From the NCBI GenBank assembly GCA_964477295.1, contig CAYZEZ010000064.1, forward strand, positions 1-19,059: a stretch of DNA of 19,059 nucleotides. The letters run 5' to 3'. The stretch comes from CAYZEZ01 sp964477295. Lineage in GTDB: Bacteria > Bacteroidota > Bacteroidia > Bacteroidales > SM23-62. The notes beneath the pieces were generated by a model. That model worked only from the letters and a program-made list of their open reading frames with translations, was not told the DNA's origin and made no database searches. Made by a program: the position numbers and the translations under genes. Positions 9,072-16,133 of this stretch are shown one piece after another (positions within the stretch are counted from its first letter, which is position 1; each line of letters opens with the position of its first letter).

Positions 9072-9099
9072 ACCTCCAAGGTCTTAAGACCTTGGAGGT
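9072..9099. repeat. 28-bp perfect palindrome overlapping the ribosome binding site of the second GH38 gene
   Basis: Every base from 9072 to 9099 pairs with its mirror around the centre CTTAAG; the outer arms are ACCTCCAAGG and CCTTGGAGGT. The right arm contains GGAGG at 9094-9098, six bases before the ATG at 9105, so the palindrome includes the likely Shine-Dalgarno sequence. In RNA the arms could fold into a hairpin masking it. It may be a repetitive palindromic element inserted upstream of the gene. Confidence 0.8.
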
Positions 9100-9104
9100 T
9101 TGAC

Positions 9105-12100
9105 ATGAAACTAATATTTATCGCATCTATCCTCTTTTCGACAGGTGTTACCTCTCTTTTTGCCCAGCCGCAGATTACCGGCGATGATTACCTGGTCAGC
9201 GGGTATGAGAATAAAATCTCCGGGGATGATTACGAGTACCACTCTTCCATAAAGACAAATCAGGAAAGCTTAATTGTAAGAGCCACGGATGGAAATTATT
9301 CGATGGTTTGGGAAACAGCACCCGTCCCTGATAATGTTACTTCCAAATACGTGACTTTTGTATGGCTGGCAGGACTCGGATCGAGCCCTGGATTTGCACA
9401 AATGGACCTGGTAGTAAATGACCAGCTTGCCTTTACCTTTAATCTGGATGGGAAAGATGAATGGAAGCTAATCCATCCCAATGGAAGCGAGCTGTTTTTT
9501 TATTCCGATTTTACTGACCAGTTCGGGGACCATTTCGGATTCATGTTCCTCCGCATCCCGGGAAAAAATATTAAAAACCAGGAACGACTCATCCTGCAGG
9601 TAACAGGCAGTGATCATCAGCTATCATCCTGGTATATGACCTTTAAACAGGAAGTTAAGGAAGGCATGTCCATTGATCCGCTTCCCGCTATAACAATTAA
9701 CAACGAAAAGGAAATGCAGGAGTTGGCCTGTGGTGTAATTTACTTTGGCAAGCCTGTGCAGGCATCCTATTATGCTGGCGATGAGGTTATCAAAGTGGAG
9801 GAGTTGGAGTTTGGATACAATGCTTTTCACCTGAGAGTCCCTACGGTTGAGAAGTTAACCAATGCAACTATTAGCGTGGAGGCCGGGGATAATATTATGG
9901 GAATTACTTTCGAGCTCAAACCCGTAAAGAAATGGCACGTCAATTTTGTTCAGCACTCGCATACCGATATTGGATATACAAGGTCACAGGCAGATATTCT
10001 GGCTGAACACATGCGTTTTATCGATTATGCACTTGATTACTGTGACCAGACGGACCATTATCCGGAAGAGGCTCAATTCAGATGGACCTGCGAGGCTTCA
10101 TGGGCCGTGAATGAATACCTGAAATCCAGGCCGGAAGAACAAATAGAAAGACTGGTACAAAGGGTAAAAGAGGGAAGAATTGAATTGTCAGGAATGTATC
10201 TGAATTTCGATGAGTTGCCGGATGAACAAACCCTGGCAGCTTCCCTTGCTCCAATACAGGTATTTAAAGACAGGGGTATGCCCGTTGATGTGGCCATGCA
10301 GGATGACGTAAACGGGATCGCCTGGTGTTTGAACGATTATTACCAGGACCTGGGCGTGAAATACCTGAACATGGGCACACACGGCCACAGGGCACTTATC
10401 TGTTTTGATAAACCAACCCTGTTCTGGTGGGAGTCACCCAGCGGGAAAAGAATGCTGACATTCAGGGCAGAACACTACATGACAGGCAATCATTTACGGC
10501 TTGTTTCAGGGAATTTTGAAGAATTCGAGATGTACCTGCTCAACTACCTGTCAGATTTGCAAATTAAGGGTTACCCGTATGATAAGATGTCGATTCAATT
10601 TTCGGGATACCTTACCGACAATTCCCCACCGTCAACCCTCGCGTGCGAAATGATTAAAAAATGGAATGATATTTACGAATGGCCTAAAATAAGGACCTCC
10701 ACGTTAACTGCCTTTTTTGAGGATATGGAAGCACGGTATTCTGAAGAATTTCCAGTGTACCGGGGGGCCTGGCCCGACTGGTGGACGGATGGTTTCGGGG
10801 CTTCTGCACGGGAAGTGGCCATCGCACGAAAAGTACAATCCGATATTATTGCCAATATGAGCGGAGCTGTCATGGCGGGCGCAGCCGGAAATCAGATACC
10901 TGAGAGCCTGTCGGATGAGGTTGACCTGGTAAATGATGCCCTTCTTTTCTACACAGAGCATACGGTAGGCTATCATGCAAGCGTCCGTGAACCTTATCAC
11001 AGGCAATCGATGGAACAACGCGCTATAAAAGAATCCTATGCCTGGGAATCATACCGCCGGTCGAGGCTATTGCGTGAGGATGTCCTGGGGTTGCTCCAGG
11101 CAAATTTTAAGCACGAACAGGATCCTTCAGTGGTTGTTTTTAATACGCTTAACTTTAAACGGGATGGATTGGTCAGGCTGTTTATAGATCATCAGATCGT
11201 TCCGGAAAACAGATCCTTTGCGCTCATGGATAAATCGGGACAGGTCTATCCCGCTCAACTGGAATCCCATCATAGCGGAGGTTCATGGTGGGTGGTCTGG
11301 CTGACCGATATCCAGGCTTTCGGATTTAAGAAATTCCTGATTGTATTGCAGGATCAACCTTATGAAGATGAGATTACCGGATCAGCTGACCTCGAAAACA
11401 ACTGGTACAGGATTAAAACCGATATTTCGAAAGCAGCCATTGTGTCTTTCTATGATAAGGACCTTGAGAAAGAATTGCTTGATAAGGAGGCAGCATGGGC
11501 CATGGGACAATTTATTTATGAGCGGCTGGGGAATCGCCGTCAGATGGAGATGTTCCGACTGGATGATTACACGAGGGTCCCCCTGGATTCTGCATGGTTC
11601 GAGAGCAGCACAGAAGGCCCTGTGTGGAAATCAGTTCTGCTGAAGGGCCGGACTGAAGCATCCATGGATGGGTATGATTATACCGTAGAATTCAGGTTAT
11701 TTAAACCTGTTAAGAGAATCGACCTGGTATATTCTATCGTAAAAAAACCTATCGTTGAACCCGAAGGGATATATATATCCTTTCCTTTTTCACTGGATGG
11801 CGGGAAACTGTATTTCGATGTTCCCGGAGGGACCATTGAAGCAGGAAAGGATCAGATCCCGGGATCTGCAAATGACTGGAATACTGTTCAAAACTTTGCT
11901 TCGGTTCGAAGCTCCCATGCTCAGATTGTTTTGATGAGCCCGGAGATCCCGCTCATGCAAATGGGCGGAATCAACACCGGTAGGTTTGTGGCAGGTGCTT
12001 TACCTGAATCCACGAACATTTATTCATGGCCTATGAATAATTACTGGACAACCAATTTCAATGCCACACAGACGGGTACCCATGACTGGACATACAGCAT

Positions 12101-12458
12101 TACTTCAGGCCAGGATCAGTCAAACGGTTTTGCGACACGGTTTGGATGGAACGGGCGCATACCTTTTCTTACCAGGGTATTCCCCGGTGGAGGCGACGGT
12201 GATGAAAAATGGAAAGGCAACTACATAGGTAACTGGCCAGTTAATGCGATGCTGGTCTCTGCAACACCAATAACCGGGGAAAAGGCTGCACTGATGCATA
12301 TCAGGGAAGTAGACGGAAAGGAAGTAACGCTCGATTTAACCGGTCCCGATGGTTCGGCCCTCAGAATGGTCGAAACCGACGTACTGGGGCATGAAAATTC
12401 ACAGAGTTCCATGCATTTAATGCCCTGGGAATCAAAATTTTATAAGATGTATTGGTAG
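9105..12458 (+). CDS. Secreted GH38 alpha-mannosidase-like enzyme, second tandem copy
   Basis: From ATG 9105 the protein is 1117 residues with a Sec signal MKLIFIASILFSTGVTSLFA cleaved before QPQIT. An upstream in-frame ATG at 9048 would add residues encoded by the palindrome and spoil the signal peptide; GGAGG six bases upstream also supports 9105. Residues about 25-205 form a beta-rich N-terminal domain that I do not recognise and that differs from the PL4-like module of the preceding enzyme. The GH38 domain carries QHSHTDIGYT (His286 and Asp288 as zinc ligands), QDDVNG with likely nucleophile Asp401, and TEHTVGY with His619. A GH38 C-terminal beta region follows. The two tandem enzymes share motifs but little else by eye, so they are old paralogs and probably cleave different bonds. 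Mannosidase activity is inferred from the family. Confidence 0.87.
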   Translation: MKLIFIASILFSTGVTSLFAQPQITGDDYLVSGYENKISGDDYEYHSSIKTNQESLIVRATDGNYSMVWETAPVPDNVTSKYVTFVWLAGLGSSPGFAQMDLVVNDQLAFTFNLDGKDEWKLIHPNGSELFFYSDFTDQFGDHFGFMFLRIPGKNIKNQERLILQVTGSDHQLSSWYMTFKQEVKEGMSIDPLPAITINNEKEMQELACGVIYFGKPVQASYYAGDEVIKVEELEFGYNAFHLRVPTVEKLTNATISVEAGDNIMGITFELKPVKKWHVNFVQHSHTDIGYTRSQADILAEHMRFIDYALDYCDQTDHYPEEAQFRWTCEASWAVNEYLKSRPEEQIERLVQRVKEGRIELSGMYLNFDELPDEQTLAASLAPIQVFKDRGMPVDVAMQDDVNGIAWCLNDYYQDLGVKYLNMGTHGHRALICFDKPTLFWWESPSGKRMLTFRAEHYMTGNHLRLVSGNFEEFEMYLLNYLSDLQIKGYPYDKMSIQFSGYLTDNSPPSTLACEMIKKWNDIYEWPKIRTSTLTAFFEDMEARYSEEFPVYRGAWPDWWTDGFGASAREVAIARKVQSDIIANMSGAVMAGAAGNQIPESLSDEVDLVNDALLFYTEHTVGYHASVREPYHRQSMEQRAIKESYAWESYRRSRLLREDVLGLLQANFKHEQDPSVVVFNTLNFKRDGLVRLFIDHQIVPENRSFALMDKSGQVYPAQLESHHSGGSWWVVWLTDIQAFGFKKFLIVLQDQPYEDEITGSADLENNWYRIKTDISKAAIVSFYDKDLEKELLDKEAAWAMGQFIYERLGNRRQMEMFRLDDYTRVPLDSAWFESSTEGPVWKSVLLKGRTEASMDGYDYTVEFRLFKPVKRIDLVYSIVKKPIVEPEGIYISFPFSLDGGKLYFDVPGGTIEAGKDQIPGSANDWNTVQNFASVRSSHAQIVLMSPEIPLMQMGGINTGRFVAGALPESTNIYSWPMNNYWTTNFNATQTGTHDWTYSITSGQDQSNGFATRFGWNGRIPFLTRVFPGGGDGDEKWKGNYIGNWPVNAMLVSATPITGEKAALMHIREVDGKEVTLDLTGPDGSALRMVETDVLGHENSQSSMHLMPWESKFYKMYW

Positions 12459-12496
12459 CGCGGACATAATGCAACATTATTGCGCCGATTTTTTTT
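12459..12496 (+). terminator. Possible rho-independent terminator after the GH38 pair
   Basis: Directly after the stop codon, arms ATAATG (12466-12471) and CATTAT (12475-12480) enclose the loop CAA. An outer GCGC pair (12458-12461 with 12482-12485) could extend the stem through an internal loop. A run of eight T follows at 12489-12496. The AT-rich inner stem makes termination uncertain, so read-through into the isomerase gene is possible. Confidence 0.45.
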
Positions 12497-12560
12497 GTTT
12501 CTGTCTTTAATATTGTATTTTTAAATGTTCATATGTTTGAACAAAGTATTGAATGCAATT

Positions 12561-14348
12561 ATGAGTAAAAATAAGTCCTGTTCAGGCTTAAAACCCAATT
12601 TTAATAAGGCTCCGTATATTGAGGTGAAGGGAATGGAGAATGAATGTTTTGCAGGATGGGATTCAATTTGTAAAGAAATAAATCGTGCGGCACAGAGCGT
12701 GACCAAGCCTTCAAGGGTCATAGTGATTGAATGCTACCAGGGGGTTCACCACAATGAAATACTGGCGGCTGTTCAGCATCATCTCAAACCGGGTTTATTG
12801 ATTCGTACATCTGAAACATTTCTCCCGGAAGAGGAAATATCCCGGATGACCTTTCCGGATGTAACGGATGACAGGGTATTCGGATACATGACGAGATTGA
12901 ATATGATTACTTTTCAGGATGTCAATAAGGTGAATCAAATACAACAAATGATTACAGTGGCATCTTCTGAAACCATCATTATATATGGATATGGTGCATC
13001 CCTGATTGCACCGGAGCCGGATATTTTCATTTACGCCGATATGGCTCGTTGGGAAATCCAGAAAAGGATGCGAAGAGACGAGGTGAATAACCTGGGGGTT
13101 TCAAACAAGGCAGAACCATTCGAGTTGCAGTACAAAAGGGCTTTCTTCGTGGATTGGCGGGTATGCGACCGGTTGAAGAAAAGAACAATGCCAAAATGGG
13201 ATTACGTGCTCGATACCAACACAGCGGGCCAGCCAAAAATGATCACAGGTGAGGCTTTTAAGGCAGGAATAGCAGAAGCGGTTGCTCGACCCTTCAGCCT
13301 GGTTCCTTATTTTGATCCCGGACCATGGGGCGGAAAATGGATGATGGAAGTATTTAACCTTGATTCTGAGGGAGATAACCTGGCATGGTGCTTTAATTGC
13401 GTTCCTGAAGAGAACAGCATGCTGTTGAAATTTGGAGATGTATTGATCGAAACGCCTTCTGTTAATCTTGTATTTTCCCAACCGGTAAGACTGCTTGGAG
13501 ATGCAGTTCATGCCAGGTTCGGAGATGAATTTCCAATTAGGTTTGATTTTCTTGACACTATGGATGGCGGCAATCTAAGTCTCCAGGTTCATCCGCTAAC
13601 CGAATATATCCAGGAGAGATTTGGCATGAATTATACACAGGATGAAAGCTATTACCTGATTGATGCTAAGGATGATGCATCAGTATATCTTGGTCTTAAG
13701 GAGGGAATTGAACCGGATGCAATGATGAATGATCTGAGAAATTCTGAAGCGACAGGAACAGAATTCACAGCCTCGAAATATGTGGAGAACTGGCCCGCAA
13801 AGAAACATGATCATTTCCTGATCCCTGGTGGAACCATCCATTGTTCGGGAAAAAACAGCATGGTGCTTGAAATTAGTTCAACACCTTATATCTTTACTTT
13901 CAAATTATGGGACTGGGGAAGGAAAGGGCTTGATGGAATGCCGAGACCGATAAATATTGAACATGGCATTAATGTAATACAATGGGACAGGACAACAAAG
14001 TGGACAAGGGATCAGCTGGTAAATAAAATTGAAAAGGTAGATGAAGAAGACGGATGGATGGAAGAGAAAACCGGTTTACATGAGCGGGAATTCATTGAGA
14101 CACGTCGCCATTGGTTCACTAAAAAGGTCACCCATGATACAAGCGGAGGAGTGAACGTGTTGAATCTGGTTGAAGGCCGGGAGGCTATTGTGGAGAGTCC
14201 GTCGAATGCGTTTGAGCCCTTTGTTGTTCATTATGCAGAGACCTTTGTCGTGCCGGCTGCTGTGGGTGAATATTCCATTCGGCCATACGGTGAATCAGAA
14301 GGAAAACAATGCGCTACTGTCAAAGCATTTGTCCGGACTAATCCTTGA
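12561..14348 (+). CDS. Class I mannose-6-phosphate isomerase (manA-like) with a ~250-residue N-terminal extension
   Basis: The C-terminal half is a type I phosphomannose isomerase cupin: GGNLSLQVHP gives Gln342 and His344, QDESYY gives Glu362, and IPGGTIHCSG gives His427, matching the zinc ligand set Q, H, E, H. It should interconvert mannose-6-phosphate and fructose-6-phosphate in the cytoplasm. No signal peptide is present. Ordinary class I enzymes are about 300-400 residues, whereas this one is 595. The first ~250 residues include VIVIECYQGVHHNEIL, IIIYGYGASLI and DIFIYADMARWEIQKRMRRD, whose layout recalls a uridine-kinase-like P-loop fold lacking the GKS/T lysine, so probably not a working kinase. 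ATG 12525 is in frame and possible, but its 12 extra residues look unnatural. The isomerase call is firm and the N-terminal role unknown. Confidence 0.85.
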   Translation: MSKNKSCSGLKPNFNKAPYIEVKGMENECFAGWDSICKEINRAAQSVTKPSRVIVIECYQGVHHNEILAAVQHHLKPGLLIRTSETFLPEEEISRMTFPDVTDDRVFGYMTRLNMITFQDVNKVNQIQQMITVASSETIIIYGYGASLIAPEPDIFIYADMARWEIQKRMRRDEVNNLGVSNKAEPFELQYKRAFFVDWRVCDRLKKRTMPKWDYVLDTNTAGQPKMITGEAFKAGIAEAVARPFSLVPYFDPGPWGGKWMMEVFNLDSEGDNLAWCFNCVPEENSMLLKFGDVLIETPSVNLVFSQPVRLLGDAVHARFGDEFPIRFDFLDTMDGGNLSLQVHPLTEYIQERFGMNYTQDESYYLIDAKDDASVYLGLKEGIEPDAMMNDLRNSEATGTEFTASKYVENWPAKKHDHFLIPGGTIHCSGKNSMVLEISSTPYIFTFKLWDWGRKGLDGMPRPINIEHGINVIQWDRTTKWTRDQLVNKIEKVDEEDGWMEEKTGLHEREFIETRRHWFTKKVTHDTSGGVNVLNLVEGREAIVESPSNAFEPFVVHYAETFVVPAAVGEYSIRPYGESEGKQCATVKAFVRTNP

Positions 14349-14432
14349 TCAATATATAATATTCCTTTTTAATGAAACGCCCATTACAATATTATTCTTA
14401 ATATCACAAAAGGAACTGAAAATTTTATTCTG

Positions 14433-14461
14433 GTAAGCCAGCCTACCAGGCGGCGGATTAC
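14433..14461. repeat. Imperfect GC-rich hairpin before the MFS gene
   Basis: An outer GTAA/TTAC pair, an inner GCC/GGC pair and a GCCT-acc-AGGC core make a 29-base imperfect hairpin in otherwise AT-rich spacer. It sits 28 bases before the transporter ATG. No T-run follows. The abrupt change in base composition suggests a repetitive palindromic element, and it could influence expression of the transporter. Confidence 0.4.
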
Positions 14462-14489
14462 ATGAGAATAATTAATTAAAAAAATCTCA

Positions 14490-15668
14490 ATGAAAAATCG
14501 AACCTCACTGAAAATTCTTGTCCCGGTCTTCTTTTCCTTTTATGTAATGGGTTTTGTCGACCTGGTTGGCGTAGCAACCGGTTTCGTGAAAGAGGACTTC
14601 CATCTTTCAGATACAGTGGCTCAATTATTACCTACCATGGTGTTTTTGTGGTTTGCCCTGCTATCCATTCCGACCGGGATATTTCAGGACAGGAGGGGGA
14701 AGAAATTTACAGTAAACCTGGGAATGGCGATTACAGGTATCGGTATGCTGGTCCCGTTATTCTATTATTCCTTCACTACGGCATTCCTTGGATTCATGAT
14801 ATTGGGAATTGGCAATACCATTTTACAGGTTTCAGCAAATCCTTTGTTACTCGACATTTCCTCAAAGGATGGGAAAGCAGCTAACCTGAGCCTTTCACAG
14901 TTCATTAAAGCGGTGGCCGGTATGTTGGGACCCATTATTACAGCCGCATTAGCCAGGTATTTTGATAACTGGAGATTGATTTTCCCGATCTATGCAACCA
15001 TTTCATTTCTATCGGTTATTTGGCTTTATTCCGTTAAAATTGAGGAAACCAAATCTGAAAAGCCGCCTGCCACTTTTGGCAGCGTGCTGGGGTTGTTCAA
15101 GAAACCTTTCGTGGTTGTTATGATCCTGTCAACTTTTTTAATGGTCGGTTTTGATGTGGGCATGAATTCAAATATTGCCAACTTCCTGAAAACAAAATTT
15201 TCCATTTCCCTGGAATCGGCCAGTCTCGGCATCAGTATTTATTTTGCCTCATTAATGTTTGGCCGTTTTGCCGGGGCTTTTTTGCTGAGAAAATTGAATA
15301 CACATAAATTTTTAATCTGGAGCGTTGCTTTAACATTGCTGGGACTTGCAGGTGTATTACTGTCAGATAATATCACATTGACCCGTATTTTGATTTTTAT
15401 AGCCGGACTCGGATTTTCCAATACCTTTCCCATTATATTCGCGCTCACAGTTGAACATATGCCGGATTATGCCAATGAGTTGTCGAGCCTGATCATCCTG
15501 TCGGTTATTGGGGGAGCGGTTATTCCTCCAATAATGGGACTATTGAGCGATAACATCAGTGTAACCGCAAGCTTGTCTGTGCTTGTTTTGTGTATGATTT
15601 ATGTGGGTTTTGCAGCATTGTACGCCATCAGGAACAGGGAAAGAGCAGAAGTAGACAGTAGACAGTAG
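14490..15668 (+). CDS. MFS sugar transporter, FucP/GluP type
   Basis: The 392-residue protein has about 12 hydrophobic segments and the MFS loop motif between helices 2 and 3 as DRRGKK. IGNTILQVSANPLLLDI followed by NLSLSQFIKAVAGMLGP matches the helix 4-5 region of the FucP/GluP (fucose, glucose/galactose:H+ symporter) subfamily, and FPIIFAL is a typical later segment. It should carry a free monosaccharide across the inner membrane with protons. In this neighbourhood mannose is the best guess, since a sugar kinase and mannose-6-phosphate isomerase flank it. The ATG at 14490 starts directly with a short basic N-terminus and a membrane helix. The last residues, EVDSRQ, are encoded by GTAGACA heptamer repeats that run past the stop codon, so the natural C-terminus has probably been altered by repeat growth. 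The substrate is inferred. Confidence 0.88.
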   Translation: MKNRTSLKILVPVFFSFYVMGFVDLVGVATGFVKEDFHLSDTVAQLLPTMVFLWFALLSIPTGIFQDRRGKKFTVNLGMAITGIGMLVPLFYYSFTTAFLGFMILGIGNTILQVSANPLLLDISSKDGKAANLSLSQFIKAVAGMLGPIITAALARYFDNWRLIFPIYATISFLSVIWLYSVKIEETKSEKPPATFGSVLGLFKKPFVVVMILSTFLMVGFDVGMNSNIANFLKTKFSISLESASLGISIYFASLMFGRFAGAFLLRKLNTHKFLIWSVALTLLGLAGVLLSDNITLTRILIFIAGLGFSNTFPIIFALTVEHMPDYANELSSLIILSVIGGAVIPPIMGLLSDNISVTASLSVLVLCMIYVGFAALYAIRNRERAEVDSRQ

Positions 15669-15713
15669 GGGGAAAAAAACAGAAAACAGAAAACAGAAAA
15701 CAGAATACAGAAG
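15651..15713. repeat. Heptamer arrays GTAGACA and ACAGAAA across the MFS stop codon
   Basis: GTAGACA occurs twice at 15651-15664 and contributes the last codons and the stop of the transporter gene. After a short G/A run, ACAGAAA occurs as three exact units and two one-base variants at 15679-15713. Both have a 7-base period, like the array that follows. Confidence 0.85.
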
Positions 15714-16113
15714 GGAAGAAAAGAAGTAGTAAGTATTTAGGAAGAATTAGGAAAATGGGAGGGGAAATCGAAATAAAACGATGAACTTAAAACGTAGAAC
15801 GATGAATGAATAATGATGAATGAATAATGATGAATGAATAATGATGAATGAATAATGAATAATGAATAACGAATAACGAATAACGAATAATGAATAATGA
15901 ATAATGAATAATGAAAAATGAATAACGAATAACGAAGAACGAATAACGAGGAANNNNNNNNNNNNNNNNNNNNNNNNNNNNNNNNNNNNNNNNNNNNNNN
16001 NNNNNNNNNNNNNNNNNNNNNNNNNNNNNNNNNNNNNNNNNNNNNNNNNNNNNAATGAATAACGAATAACGAAGAACGAATAACGAGGAACGAAGAACGA
16101 ATAACGAGGAACG
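15669..16113. other. Repeat-filled intergenic region with scaffold gap
   Basis: Apart from about 65 bases of non-repetitive purine-rich DNA (about 15715-15780), this spacer consists of 7-base repeats and 100 N. I find no gene. Its true length is unknown because the gap lies in the repeats. Any promoter for the ROK kinase must lie in or before the repeats, or the gene is read through from the transporter. Confidence 0.7.
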
Positions 16114-16133
16114 ATGAATAAAGAACGTAGAAC
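15791..16133. repeat. Large heptamer array GAATAAC/GAATAAT with variants, interrupted by a gap
   Basis: From 15801 the sequence parses without slip into 7-base units: GATGAAT-GAATAAT alternates four times, followed by runs of GAATAAT, GAATAAC, GAAGAAC and GAGGAA. After the gap, eleven more units run to 16133, ending GATGAAT-AAAGAAC-GTAGAAC. A 13-base word AACGTAGAACGAT occurs at both ends (15791-15803 and 16124-16136). The plus strand has TAA in many units, while the minus strand is open in all frames because the period is not a multiple of three. The array is not CRISPR-like: there are no spacers. Confidence 0.92.
15954..16053. other. Assembly gap (100 N)
   Basis: Exactly 100 N sit inside the heptamer array. 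A round number of this kind is normally a placeholder for an unknown distance, so the array may be much longer or shorter, and the linkage of the two sides rests on scaffolding rather than on sequence. Confidence 0.97.

Noticed and set aside
9048..9104. Upstream ATG start for the second GH38 gene
   Set aside because: The added residues are translated from the palindrome and place a charged stretch before a perfect signal peptide; GGAGG is correctly spaced for the ATG at 9105.
12494..12515. TTTG and TAATATTG as a promoter for the isomerase gene
   Set aside because: Only 10 bases separate the two elements, about half the normal distance, and the TTTG is part of the terminator T-run.
13101..13511. 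136-codon minus-strand open frame
   Set aside because: Antisense to the isomerase gene, whose own frame is strongly supported; no motif or initiation site favours it.
15801..16133. CRISPR-like repeat array
   Set aside because: Units are 7 bases and contiguous, with no unique spacers, and no cas genes are present.
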